Of a stretch of DNA of 64,000 bases, positions 48,339 to 61,876 are shown one piece after another. The DNA is from Chrysaora quinquecirrha (Eukaryota; Cnidaria; Scyphozoa; Semaeostomeae; Pelagiidae), in NCBI GenBank assembly GCA_014526335.1, contig JACTAT010000060.1, positions 726,319 to 790,318 on the forward strand. Reading direction: 5' to 3'. Below the pieces are notes generated by a model. It had not been told where the DNA came from, ran no database searches, and was given only the letters and a program-made list of their open reading frames with translations. The translations under genes were made by a program, and so were the position numbers. The stretch's first letter is position 1. Each line of letters starts with the position of its first letter.

Positions 48339-48730
48339 TTGGTTCGTTGAGTGTCGTCAAGAGTCATTCCTTGTTGACCTAACGCAATATACCTTCAAAA
48401 TGAATAATATAGCAATATCGCATTTGAAATCGGGTTATTGCCGCTAATAGTCTGTTTTGATATTTGGTTCGTTAAGGGTCGTCAAGAGGCATTCCTTGTT
48501 GACCTAACGCAAAATACCTTCAAACTAAATAATATAGCAATATCGCATTTGAAATCAGATTATTGGCGCTGTTAGTCTGTTTTTTATATTTGGTTCGTTA
48601 AGGGTCGTCAAGAGTCATTCCTTGTTGACCTAACGCAATAGATCTTAAAATTGAATAATATAGCAATATCGCATTTGAAATCGGGTTATTAGCCTTATTA
48701 GTCATTTTTTTATATTTGGTTCGTTGAGTG
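48339..48730 (+). repeat. 126-bp array (about 3 monomers)
   Basis: Includes a monomer with GCCGCTAATAG and a shortened T-run. Confidence 0.88.
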
Positions 48731-49694
48731 TTCACCACGATCACCTCTATCACAACCACCACGCCCCTTATCACCACCACCACAACCACCCCTACAACCA
48801 TCACCTCGACCACCCTATCACCACCAACACAACCCCCCTACAACCTTTACCACGATCACCTCTATCACAACCACCACGCCCCTTATAACCACCACCACAA
48901 CCACCCCTACAACCATCACCTCGACCAGCCTATCACCACCACCACAACCCCCCAAACAACCATCACCACGATCACCTCTATCACAACCACCACACCCCTT
49001 ATCACCAAAACCACAACCACCCCTACAACCATCACCACGATCACCTCTATCACAACCACCACACCCTTTATCACCGCCACCACAACCACCCCTACAGCCA
49101 TCAGCTTGACCACCCCTATCACCACCACCACAACCTCCTTACAACCATCACCACGATCACCTCTATCTCAACCACCACACCCTTATCACCAAAACCACAA
49201 CCACCCCTACAACCATCACCACGATCACCTCTATCACAACCACCACACCCTTTATCACCGCCACCACAACCACCCCTACAGCCATCAGCTTGACCACCCC
49301 TATCACCACCACCACAACCTCCTTACAACCATCACCACGATCACCTCTATCTCAACCACCACACCCCTTATCACCAAAACCACAACCACCCCTACAACCA
49401 TCAGCTCGACCACCCCAATCACCAGCATCACAACCCCCCTACAATCATCACCACGATCATCCCTATCACAACTATCACAACCACCCCTACCTTCAGCACT
49501 ACAACAACCACTACCAACAAGCATCATAATCATCGTGGTCATCAACATCATCATCATAACCACCACATCTATCATGATAGTCATTATCGTCATCGTTGTG
49601 CATACCGATTAACATCTTTCATCATTGGACCGAAATAGATATATTCAACCAGAGTCGTTCTTCAAACATGCCCATAGGGCCGCTATGTTTATAC
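48731..49694 (+). repeat. CA-rich block 10 plus tail
   Basis: A ~880-bp block with a new internal subunit (CACCAAAACCACAACC) and an added distal piece, CTACCAACAAGCATCATAAT, shared with blocks 11-15 and the outlying copy at 10.4 kb. Confidence 0.9.
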
Positions 49695-49835
49695 TTGGTT
49701 CGTTGAGTGTCGTCAAGAGTCATTCCTTGTTGACCTAACGCAATATACCTTCAAAATGAATAATATAGCAATATCGCATTTGAAATGGGGTTATTATCCG
49801 TATTGGTCAGTTTTTTATATTTGGTTCGTTGAGTT
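49695..49835 (+). repeat. 126-bp array (1 monomer)
   Basis: A single monomer of the TTATTATCCGTATTGG type separates blocks 10 and 11. Confidence 0.88.
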
Positions 49836-50198
49836 TTCACCACGATCACCTCTATCACAACCACCACACCCCTTATCACCAAAACCACAACCACCCCTAC
49901 AACCATCAGTTCGACCAGCCAAAACACCACCACCACAACCCCCCTACAATCATCACCACGATCATCCCTATCACAACCATCACAACCACCCCTACCTTCA
50001 GCACTACAACCACCACTACCAACAAGCATCATAATCATCGTGGTCATCAATACATCATCATAACCACCACCTTTATCATGATAGTCATTATCGTCATCGT
50101 TGTGCATACCAATTAACATCTTTCATCATTTGACCGAAATAGCTATATTCAACCAGAGTCGTTCTTCGAACATGCCCATAGGGCCGCTATGTTTATAC
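49836..50198 (+). repeat. CA-rich block 11 plus tail
   Basis: Short block entered through GAGTTTTCACC instead of GAGTGTTCACC, as in blocks 13 and 15. Confidence 0.9.
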
Positions 50199-50591
50199 TT
50201 GGTTCGTTGAGTGTCGTCAAGAGTCATTCCTTGTTGACCTAACGCAATATACCTTCAAAATGAATAATATAGCAAAATCGCATTTGAAATCAGGTTATTG
50301 GCGCTATTAATCTTTTTTTTATATTTGGTTCGTTGAGTGTCGTCAAGAGTCATTCCTTGTTGACCTAACGCAATATACCTTCAAAATGAATAATATAGCA
50401 ATATCGCATTTGAAATCAGGTTATTGGCGCTATTAGTCTGTTTTTTATATTTGGTTCGTTAAGGGTCGTCAAGAGTCATTCCTTGTTGACCTAACGCAAT
50501 AGATCTTAAAATTGAATAATATAGCAATATCGCATTTGAAATGGGGTTATTGGCCTTATTAGTCAATTTTTTATATTTGGTTCGTTGAGTG
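50199..50591 (+). repeat. 126-bp array (about 3 monomers)
   Basis: First monomer carries the private AGCAAAATCGC change also seen near 61950. Confidence 0.88.
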
Positions 50592-51673
50592 TTCACCACG
50601 ATCACCTCTATCACAACCACCACGCCCCTTATCACCACCACCACAACCACCCCTACAACCATCACCTCGACCACCCTATCACAACCAACACAACCCCCCT
50701 ACAACAATCACCACGATCACCTCTATCACAACCACCACGCCCCTTATCACCACCACTACAACCACCCCTACAACCATCACCTCGACCACCCTATCACCAC
50801 CACCACAACCCCCCAAACAACCATCACCACGATCACCTCTATCACAACCACCACACCCCTCATCACCAAAACCACAACCACCCCTACAACCATCAGCTCG
50901 ACCACCCCAATCACCAGCACCACAACCCCCTACAACCATCAGCTTGACAACCCCTATCACCACCAACACAACCCCCCTACAACCATCACCACGATCGCCT
51001 CTATCACCACTACCACAACCCCCAAACAACCATCACCACGATCACCTCTATCACAACAACCACACCCCTTATCACCAAAACCACAACCACCCCTACAACC
51101 ATCAGCTCGACCACCCCAATCACCAGCACCACAACCCCCTACAACCATCAGCTTGACAACCCCTATCACCACCACCACAACCCCCCTACAACCATCACCA
51201 CGATCACCTCTATCACAACCACCACACCCCTTATCACCGCCACCACAACCACCCCTACAGCCATCAGCTTGACCAACCCTATCACCACCAACACAACCCC
51301 CTTACAACCATCACCACGATCACCTCTATCACAACCACCACACCCTTTATCACCAAAACCACAACCACCCCTACAACCATCAGCTCGACCACCCCAATCA
51401 CCAGCACCACAACCCCCCTACAATCATCACCACGGTCATCCCTATCACAACCATCACAACCACCTCTACCTTCAGCACTACAACCACCACTACCAACAAG
51501 CATCATAATCATCGTGGTCATCAACAGCATCATCATAACCACCACATTTATCATGATAGTCATTATCGTCATCGTTGTGCATACCGATTAACATCTTTCA
51601 TCATTGGACCGAAATAGATATATTCAACCAGAGTCGTTCTTCGAACATGCCCATAGGGCCGCTATGTTCATAC
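50592..51673 (+). repeat. CA-rich block 12 plus tail
   Basis: One of the two longest blocks (about 1.0 kb before the tail). A ~210-bp internal segment (CATCAGCTCGACCACC through CATCAGCTTGACAACC) is tandemly repeated. Confidence 0.9.
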
Positions 51674-51940
51674 TTGGTTCGTTGAGTGTCGTCAAGAGTC
51701 ATTCCTTGTTGACCTAACGCAATATACCTTCAAAATGAATAATATAGCAATATCGCATTTGAAATCAGGTTAGTGGTGCTATTAGTCTGTTTTTTATATT
51801 TGGTTCGTTAAGGGTCGTCAAGAGTCATTCCTTGTTGACCTAACGCAATAGATCTTAAAATTGAATAATATAGCAATATCGCATCTGAAATGGGGTTATT
51901 AGCCATATTAGTCAGTTTTTTATATTTGGTTCGTTGAGTT
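51674..51940 (+). repeat. 126-bp array (about 2 monomers)
   Basis: The first monomer has TTAGTGGTGC in place of TTATTGGCGC. Confidence 0.88.
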
Positions 51941-52304
51941 TTCACCACGATCACCTCTATCACAACCACCACACCCCTTATCACCAAAACCACAACCACC
52001 CCTACAACCATCAGCTCGACCACCCAAATCACCACCACCACAACCCCCCTACAATCATCACCACGATCATCCCTATCACAACCATCACAACCACCCCTAC
52101 CGTCAGCACTACAACCACCACTACCAACAAGCATCATAATCATCGTGGTCATCAACATCATCATCATAACCACCACCTTTATCATGATAGTCATTATCGT
52201 CATCGTTGTGGATACCGATTAACATCTTTCATCATTTGACCGAAATAGCTATATTCAACCAGAGTCGTTCTTCGAACATGCCCATAGGGCTTCTATGTTT
52301 ATAC
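51941..52304 (+). repeat. CA-rich block 13 plus tail
   Basis: Short block; the tail has GGGCTTCTATG instead of GGGCCGCTATG. Confidence 0.9.
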
Positions 52305-52957
52305 TTGGTTCGTTGAGTGTCGTCAAGAGCCATTCCTTGTTGACCTAACGCAATATACCTTCAAAATGAATAATATAGCAATATCGCATTTGAAATCGGG
52401 TTATTGGCGCTATTAGTCTGTTTTTTATATTTGGTTCGTTAAGGGTCGTCAAGAGGCATTCCTTGTTGACCTAACGCAAAATACCTTCAAACTAAATAAT
52501 ATAGCAATATCGCATTTGAAATGGGGTTATTGGCGCTATTAGTCTGTTTTTTATATTTGGTTCGTTAAGGGTCGTCAAGAGCCATTCCTTGTTGACCTAA
52601 CGCAATATACCTTCAAAATGAATAATATAGCAATATCGCATTTGAAATCGGGTTATTGGCGCTATTAGTCTGTTTTTTATATTTGGTTCGTTAAGGGTCG
52701 TCAAGAGGCATTCCTTGTTGACCTAACGCAAAATACCTTCAAAATGAATAATATAGCAATATCGCATTTGAAATCGGGTTATTGGCGCTATTAGTCTGTT
52801 TTTTATATTTGGTTCGTTAAGGGTCGTCAAGAGTCATTCCTTGTTGACCTAACGCAATAGATCTTAAGATTGAATAATATAGCAATATCGCATTTGAAAT
52901 GGGGTTATTGGCCTTAATAGTCAATTTTTTATATTTGGTTCGTTTAGTGTCGTCATT
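52305..52957 (+). repeat. 126-bp array (about 5 monomers)
   Basis: Contains a tandemly repeated two-monomer unit (GAGCCATTCC then GAGGCATTCC types). Confidence 0.9.
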
Positions 52958-53973
52958 TGGTTCATATCAGTCGTTTCGCCCTATATCCCAATTGAAAGAA
53001 GATTTTTGATGGTTTTGCTGGTCTTATTTTGACATTTTGACAGTGAATGTTCCTCAATGCTCAAGAATAATTTTGACCTAACACACTATATTTCAGAATC
53101 GAATAATAGACATGTATCCCATTTGGAGAAGTCTTATAATAACGGAATTGCTGATTTTATGTTGTCATTTGGGTTGTCAAGGATCGAAAAGCATTGGAAG
53201 CATCTATCAGAAGTACCCAATCCATATCCTCTTCTTAGAAAATCGCACACATGGCATGTATTGCACTTTCGGCCCCGGCTTGATGCCCCGCACACACTTG
53301 TATACTGCCTGCAGCTGTTTCGAGCACAGTATACGCCGGTATTGAATAGCATGCAAGCCCGTAGGTCCTGCTGATCCCTTGGTTAGATATGCTATTTCCT
53401 GAATTTTCTGTTCTTTGATGTTAAAATTCAAAACCCTTAAATCTCTTATTGGTCAATACTTTAGGCTATTCTCCTTAATAACTGCTGGGGAAGGGTGTTT
53501 CTCTCTCTGGTCTTTTAAAGTTTCATCTGAAAGATCAATTACTCCCCCGTTAGATTCATTACTCAGGAAACGAAGGGCTGTAGTCTATTTGTAGTAAATC
53601 AAAATGGCGTGAAAAGCAAAAACATTGCGCAGTGCTGGAGATGAATGCTCCCCACTTGCATCCACAATGCCGAGACAATGTGGCTGAGGCGTCGCATCTT
53701 ACGGTGGTTCCCGTTACAGGAAATCGCTATTCCCCCCATGAGTTTTCCGCCAGCCTACCCGGGGGAGGGAATATCCGGCCCCCAGACCTGCATACGCAAT
53801 GGATACCCCTTGCTTTCACTTCAAACTCATGACACTGAACAATAATGTAAGATATATTCTTTATACTAACAGGATTTCTTCAAGTAATTTAAACAATTGT
53901 GGTAAAAACTTTTTCGCGCATGCATAACTATATTGTATCTCAGACTTCGATGCTTCTAAACTTTGGAACGGAC
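52958..53973 (+). repeat. island A, copy 4 (long form, more diverged)
   Basis: Same organisation as copies 2 and 3, with a ~24-bp deletion near 53582. Confidence 0.88.
53207..53585 (-). pseudogene. retroelement polyprotein fragment, copy 4, broken
   Basis: A TGA replaces the Gly codon ahead of PIRD near 53452, and the start of the frame is removed by the ~24-bp deletion, so the frame open in copies 2 and 3 is interrupted. Confidence 0.4.
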
Positions 53974-56052
53974 AAGGATCGAAATAAATTTATAGACAAT
54001 AGACAAAGCTGTGATTGGTGCATTTCGAGCCACAAAGATTTGGAGCTGACAAGGATCGAAATGAATTTATAAACAATAGATTATATTGTGATTGGTGCAG
54101 TTCGAGCCACAAAGATATGGAGCTGACAAGGATCGAAAAGAATTTATAAATAATAGATTAGATTGTGATTGGTGCATTTCGATCCACAAAGATTTGGAGC
54201 TGACAAGGATCGAAATGAATTTATAAACAATAGATTATATTGTGATTGGTGCAGTTCGAGCCACAATGATATGGAGCTGACAAGGATCGAAAAGAGTTTA
54301 TAAACAATAGATTAGATTGTGATTGGTGCATTTCGAGCCACAAAGATTTGGAGCTGACAAGGATCGAAATGAATTTATAAACAATAGATTAGATTGTGAG
54401 TGGTGCATTTCGAGCCATAAAGTTTTGGAACGGACAAGGATCGAAATGAATTTATAAACAATAGATTAGATTGTGATTGGTGCATTTCGAGCCACAAAGA
54501 TTTGGAGCTGACAAGGATCGAAAAGAATTTATAAACAATAGATTAGATTGTGATTGGTGCATTTCGAGCCACAAAGATTTGGAGCTGACAAGGATCGAAA
54601 AGAATTTATAAACAATAGATTAGATTGTGATTGGTGCATTTCGAGCCACAATGATATGGAGCTGACAAGGATCGAAAAGAGTTTATAAACAATAGATTAG
54701 ATTGTGATTGGTGCATTTCGAGCCACAAAGATTTGGAGCTGACAAGGATCGAAATGAATTTATAAACAATAGATTAGATTGTGATTGGTGCATTTCGAGC
54801 CACAAAGATTTGGAGCTGACAAGGATCGAAAAGAATTTATAAACAATAGATTAGATTGTGATTGGTGCATTTCGAGCCACAAAGATTTGGAGCTGACAAG
54901 GATCGAAAATAATTTATAAACAATAGATTATATTGTGATTGGTGCATTTCGAGCCACAAAGATTTGGAGCTGACAAGGATCGAAAATAATTTATAAACAA
55001 TAGATTATATTGAAATTGGTGCATTTCGAGCCACAAAGATTTGGAGCTGACAAGGATCGAAATGAATTTATAAACAATAGATTATATTGTGATTTGTGCA
55101 TTTCGAGCCACAAAGATTTGGAGCTGACAAGGATCGAAAATAATTTATAAACAATAGATTATATTGTGATTGGTGCATTTCGAGCCACAAAGATTTGGAG
55201 CTGACAAGGATCGAAAATAATTTATAAGCAATAGATTATATTGTGATTGGTGCATTTCGAGCCACAAAGACTTGGAGCTGACAAGGATCGAAAATAATTT
55301 ATAAACTATAGATTATATTGTGATTGGTGCATTTCGAGCCACAAAGATTTGGAGCTGACAAGGATCAAAAATAATTTATGAACAATAGATTATATTGTGA
55401 TTGGTGCATTTCGAGCCACAAAGACTTGGAGCTGGCAAGGATCGAAAATAATTTATAAGCAATAGATTATATTGTGATTGGTGCATTTCGAGCCACAAAG
55501 ATTTGGAGCTGACAAGGATCAAAAATAATTTATGAACAATAGATTATATTGTGATTGGTGCATTTCGAGCCACAAAGATTTGGAGCTGACAAGGATCGAA
55601 AATAATTTATAAGCAATAGATTATATTGTGATTGGTGCATTTCGAGCCACAAAGACTTGGAGCTGACAAGGATCGAAAATAATTAATAAACTATAGATTA
55701 TATTGTGATTGGTGCAATTCGAGCCACAAAGATTTGGAGCTGACAAGGATCAAAAATAATTTATGAACAATAGATTATATTGTGATTGGTGCATTTCGAG
55801 CCACAAAGACTTGGAGCTGACAAGGATCGAAAATAATTTATAAACAAAAGATTATATTGTGATTGGTGCATTTCGAGCCACAAAGATTTGGAGTTGACAA
55901 GGATCGAAATGAATTTTTAAACAATAGATTAAATTGTGATTGGTGCATTTCGAGCCACAAAGATTTGGAGCTGACAAGGATCGAAAATAATTTATAAACA
56001 ATAGATTATATTGTGATTGGTGCATTTCGGGCCACAAAGATTTGGAGCTGAC
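53974..56052 (+). repeat. 77-bp minisatellite, array 3 (about 27 copies)
   Basis: Twice as long as arrays 1 and 2. Its right half is dominated by AAAATAATTTATAA variants and shows internal two- to four-unit repeats (for example GACTTGGAGCTG alternating with GATTTGGAGCTG). Confidence 0.95.
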
Positions 56053-56352
56053 AAGGATCGAAAAGCATTGGAGGCATCTATCAGAAGTACCCAATCCGTA
56101 TCCTCTTCTTGGAAAATCGCACACCTTTTACTTTAAATTGAATATTTGTTGTTGTCGTTTGCTACAGACAAAGGCTTGTTTCCTTTTATCATCTCAAAAT
56201 GGCATCTCGCCCCAAAACATTGGCCCCGCACACAAAGAGCAATACTTCGAAATACGCAAATATATCCTTCAATAGAATAAAATAGCAACTTTGTATTTGA
56301 AATAGTATCATTGGCCTTATTGGTCATATTTTGTTATTTGGTTCATTAAGTG
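56053..56352 (+). repeat. 73-bp direct repeat and island B, copy 4
   Basis: The direct repeat occupies about 56053-56125, followed by island B. The stop of the 25-codon frame is lost (AATAGA for AATTGA). Confidence 0.88.
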
Positions 56353-59300
56353 ATGATTAGTCTGTTTTTATATTTGGTTCGTTAAGGGTCGTCAAGAGGC
56401 ATTCCTTGTTGAACTAACGCAAAATACCTTCAAACTAAATAATATAGCAATATCGCATTTGAAATCGGGTTATTGGCGCTATTAGTCTGTTTTTATATTT
56501 GGTTCGTTAAGGGTCGTCAAGAGGCATTCCTTGTTGAACTAACGCAAAATACCTTCAAACTAAATAATATAGAAATATCGCATTTGAAATCGGGTTATTG
56601 GCGCTATTAGTCTGTTTTTTATATTTGGTTCGTTGAGTGTCGTCAAGAGGCATTCCTTGTTGACCTAACGCAAAATACCTTCAAACTAAATAATATAGCA
56701 ATATCGCAATTGAAATCAGGTTATTGGCGCTATTAGTCTGTTTTTTATATTTGGTTCGTTGAGTGTCGTCAAGAGTCATTCCTTGTTGACCTAACGCAAT
56801 ATACCTTCAAACTGAATAATATAGCAATATCCCATTTGAAATCAGGTTATTGGCGCTATTAGTCTGTTTTTTATACTTGGTTTGTTGAGTGTCGTCAAGA
56901 GTCATTCCTTGTTGACCTAACGCAATATACCTTCAAAATGATTAATATCGCATTTGAAATCGGGTTATTGCCGCTATTAGTCTGTTTTTTATATTTGGTT
57001 CGTTGAGTGTCGTCAAGAGTCATTCCTTGTTGACCTAACGCAATATACCTTCAAAATGAATAAGATAGCAATATCGCATTTGAAATCCGGTTATTGGCGC
57101 TATTAGTCTGTTTTTTATACTTGGTTTGTTGAGTGTCGTCAAGAGTCATTCCTTGTTGACCTAACGCAAAATACCTTCAAACTAAACAATATAGCAATAT
57201 CGCATTTGAAATCGGGTTATTGGCGCTATTAGTCTGTTTTTTATACTTGGTTCGTTAAGGGTCGTCAAGAGTCATTCCTTGTTGACCTAACGCAAAATAC
57301 CTTCAAAATGAATAATATAGCAATATCGCATTTGAAATGGGGTTATTGGCGCTATTAGTCTGTTTTTTATATTTGGTTCGTTAAGGGTCGTCAAGAGTCA
57401 TTCCTTGTTGACCTAACGCAAAATACCTTCAAACTAAATAATATAGCAATATCGCATTTGAAATCAGGTTATTGGCGCTATTAGTCTGTTTTTATATTTG
57501 GTTCGTTAAGGGTCGTCAAGAGGCATTCCTTGTTGACCTAACGCAAAATACCTTCAAACTAAACAATATAGCAATATCGCATTTGAAATCGGGTTATTGG
57601 CGCTATTAGTCTGTTTTTTATACTTGGTTTGTTAAGGGTCGTCAAGAGTCATTCCTTGTTGACCTAACGCAAAATACCTTCAAACTAAATAATATAGCAA
57701 TATCGCATTTGAAATCGGGTTATTGGCGCTATTAGTCTGTTTTTTATACTTGGTTCGTTAAGGGTCGTCAAGAGTCATTCCTTGTTGACCTAACGCAAAA
57801 TACCTTCAAACTAAATAATATAGCAATATCGCATTTGAAATCGGGTTATTGGCGCTATTAGTCTGTTTTTTATATTTGGTTCGTTGAGTGTCGTCAAGAG
57901 TCATTCCTTTTTGACCTAACGCAATATACCTTCAAAATGATTAATATCGCAATATCGCATTTGAAATCAGGTTATTGGCGCTATTAGTCTGTTTTTTATA
58001 CTTGGTTTGTTAAGGGTCGTCAAGAGTCATTCCTTGTTGACCTAACGCAATATACCTTCAAAATGAATAATATAGCAATATCGCATTTGAAATCAGGTTA
58101 TTGGCGCTATTAGTCTGTTTTTTATACTTGGTTCGTTAAGGGTCGTCAAGAGTCATTCCTTGTTGACCTAACGCAATATACCTTCAAAATGAATAATATA
58201 GCAATATCGCATTTGAAATCAGGTTATTGGCGCTATTAGTCTGTTTTTTATACTTGGTTCGTTAAGGGTCGTCAAGAGTCATTCCTTGTTGACCTAACGC
58301 AAAATACCTTCAAACTAAACAATATAGCAATATCGCATTTGAAATCGGGTTATTGGCGCTATTAGTCTGTTTTTTATACTTGGTTCGTTAAGGGTCGTCA
58401 AGAGTCATTCCTTGTTGACCTAACGCAAAATACCTTCAAAATGAATAATATAGCAATATCGCATTTGAAATGGGGTTATTGGCGCTATTAGTCTGTTTTT
58501 TATATTTGGTTCGTTAAGGGTCGTCAAGAGTCATTCCTTGTTGACCTAACGCAAAATACCTTCAAACTAAATAATATAGCAATATCGCATTTGAAATCAG
58601 GTTATTGGCGCTATTAGTCTGTTTTTATATTTGGTTCGTTAAGGGTCGTCAAGAGGCATTCCTTGTTGACCTAACGCAAAATACCTTCAAACTAAACAAT
58701 ATAGCAATATCGCATTTGAAATCGGGTTATTGGCGCTATTAGTCTGTTTTTTATACTTGGTTTGTTAAGGGTCGTCAAGAGTCATTCCTTGTTGACCTAA
58801 CGCAAAATACCTTCAAACTAAATAATATAGCAATATCGCATTTGAAATCAGGTTATTGGCGCTATTAGTCTGTTTTTTATATTTGGTTCGTTGAGTGTCG
58901 TCAAGAGTCATTCCTTTTTGACCTAACGCAATATACCTTCAAACTGAATAATATAGCAATATCGCATTTGAAATCAGGTTATTGGCGCTATTAGTCTGTT
59001 TTTTATATTTGGTTCGTTGAGTGTCGTCAAGAGTCATTCCTTTTTGACCTAACGCAATATACCTTCAAACTGAATAATATAGCAATATCGCATTTGAAAT
59101 CAGGTTATTGGCGCTATTAGTCTGTTTTTTATATTTGGTTCGTTGAGTGTCGTCAAGAGTCATTCCTTTTTGACCTAACGCAATATACCTTCAAACTGAA
59201 TAATATAGCAATATCGCATTTGAAATCAGGTTATTGGCGCTATTAGTCTGTTTTTTATACTTGGTTTGTTGAGTGTCGTCAAGAGTCATTCCTTGTTGAC

Positions 59301-60030
59301 CTAACGCAATATACCTTCAAAATGAAAAATATAGCAATATCACATTTGAAATCGGGTCATTGCCGCTATTAGTCTGTTTTTTATATTTGGTTCGTTGAGT
59401 GTCGTCAAGAGTCATTCCTTGTTGACCTAACGCAATATACCTTCAAAATGAATAAGATAGCAATATCGCATTTGAAATCCGGTTATTGGCGCTATTAGTC
59501 TGTTTTTTATACTTGGTTTGTTGAGTGTCGTCAAGAGTCATTCCTTGTTGACCTAACGCAATATACCTTCAAACTGAATAATATAGCAATATCGCATTTG
59601 AAATCAGGTTATTGGCGCTATTAGTCTGTTTTTTAAACTTGGTTTGTTGAGTGTCGTCAAGAGTCATTCCTTGTTGACCTAACGCAATATACCTTCAAAA
59701 TGAATAATATAGCAATATCGCATTTGAAATCGGGTTATTGCCGCTATTAGTCTGTTTTTATATTTGGTTCGTTAAGGGTCGTCAAGAGGCATTCCTTGTT
59801 GACCTAACGCAAAATACCTTCAAACTAAATAATATAGCAATATCGCATTTGAAATCGGGTTATTGGCGCTATTAGTCTGTTTTTTATATTTGGTTCGTTA
59901 AGGGTCGTCAAGAGGCATTCCTTGTTGACCTAACGCAATATACCTTCAAAATGAATAATATAGCAATATCGCATTTGAAATCGGGTTATTAGCCTTATTA
60001 GTCAGTTTTTTATATTTGGTTCGTTGAGTG
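56353..60030 (+). repeat. 126-bp array (about 29 monomers), the longest
   Basis: Contains a nine-monomer block duplicated about 1.13 kb apart (marker AAACTAAACAATATAG at 57181 and 58314, and again at 57556 and 58690) and three consecutive near-identical monomers with TTCCTTTTTGACC at 58.9-59.2 kb. Confidence 0.93.
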
Positions 60031-61131
60031 TTCACCACGATCACCTCTATCACAACCACCACGCCCCTTATCACCACCACCACAACCACCCCTACAACCA
60101 TCACCTCGACCACCCTATCACCACCAACACAACCCCCCAAACAACCATCACCACGATCACCTCTATCACAACCACCACACCCCTTATCACCAAAACCACA
60201 ACCACCCCTACAACCATCAGCTCGACCACCCCAATCACCAGCACCACAACCCCCTACAACCATCAGCTTGACAACCCCTATCACCACCACCACAACCCCC
60301 TACAACCATCACCACGATCACCTCTATCACAACCACCACACCCTTATCACCGCCACCACAACCACCCTACAACCATCACCTCGACCACCCTATCACCACC
60401 ACCACAACCCCCAAACGACCATCACCACGATCACCTCTATCACAATCACCACACCCCTTATCACCAAAACCACAACCACCCCTACAACCATCAGCTCGAC
60501 CACCCCAATCACCAGCACCACAACCCACCTACAACCATCAGCTTGACAACCCCTATCACCACCACCACAACCCCCCTACAACCATCACCACGATCACCTC
60601 TATCACAACCACCACACCCTTATCACCGCCACCACAACCACCCCTACAACCATCACCACGATCACCTCTATCACAACCACCACACCCCTTATCACCGCCA
60701 CCACAACCACCCCTACAGCCATCAGCTTGACCACCCCTATCACCACCAACACAACCTCCTTACAACCATCACCACGATCACCTCTATCTCAACCACCACA
60801 CCCCTTATCACCAAAACCACAACCACCCCTACAACCATCAGCTCGACCACCCCAATCACCAGCATCACAACCCCCCTACAATCATCACCACGATCATCCC
60901 TATCACAACTATCACAACCACCCCTACCTTCAGCACTACAACAACCACTACCAACAAGCATCATAATCATCGTGGTCATCAACATCATCATCATAACCAC
61001 CACATTTATTATGATAGTTATTATCGTCATCGTTGTGCATACCGATTAACATCTTTCATCATTGGACAGAAATAGATATATTCAACCAGAGTCGTTCTTC
61101 AAACATGCCCATAGGGCCGCTATGTTTATAC
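60031..61131 (+). repeat. CA-rich block 14 plus tail
   Basis: About 1.0 kb before the tail, combining subunits of blocks 10 and 12. Its plus strand is open for 341 codons, the longest frame in the window, yet the corresponding frame is broken in other blocks. Confidence 0.9.
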
Positions 61132-61398
61132 TTGATACGTTGAGTGTCGTCAAGAGTCATTCCTTGTTGACCTAACGCAATATTCCTTCAAAATGAATAA
61201 TATAGCAATATCGCATTTGAAATCAGGTTATTGGCGCTATTAGTCTGTTTTTTATATTTGGTTCGTTAAGGGTCGTCAAGAGTCATTCCTTGTTGACCTA
61301 ACGCAATAGATCTTAAAATTGAATAATATAGCAATATCGCATTTGAAATGGGGTTATTATCCGTATTGGTCAGTTTTTTATATTTGGTTCGTTGAGTT
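61132..61398 (+). repeat. 126-bp array (2 monomers)
   Basis: Starts with the variant TTGATACGTTGAG and ends with the TTATTATCCGTATTGG type, as before block 11. Confidence 0.88.
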
Positions 61399-61876
61399 TT
61401 CACCACGATCACCTCTATCACAACCACCACGCCCCTTATCACCACCACCACAACCACCCCTACAACCATCACCTCGACTACCCTATCACCACCAACACAA
61501 CCCTCCTACAACCATCACCACGATCACCTCTATCACAACCACCACGCCCCTTATCACCAAAACCACAACCACCCCTACAACCATCAGCTCGACCACCCAA
61601 ATGACCACCACCACAACCCCCCTACAATCATCACCACGATCATCCCTATCACAACCATCACAACCACCCCTACCTTCAGCACTACAACCACCACTGCCAA
61701 CAAGCATCATAATCATCGTGGTCATCAATACATCATCATAACCACCACCTTTATCATGATAGTCATTATCGTCATCGTTGTGCATACCAATTAACATCTT
61801 TCATCATTTGACCGAAATAGCTATATTCAACCAGAGTCGTTCTTCGAACATGGCCATAGGGTCGCTATGTTTATAC
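61399..61876 (+). repeat. CA-rich block 15 plus tail
   Basis: Last block; its organisation is close to block 11 but with one extra internal subunit. Confidence 0.9.

Noticed and set aside
60024..61049. 341-codon His/Thr/Pro-rich frame as a gene
   Set aside because: It lies wholly in a CA-rich repeat block, starts without ATG in an annotated sense, overlaps open frames on the other strand, and equivalent frames in other blocks are shifted by C-run indels.
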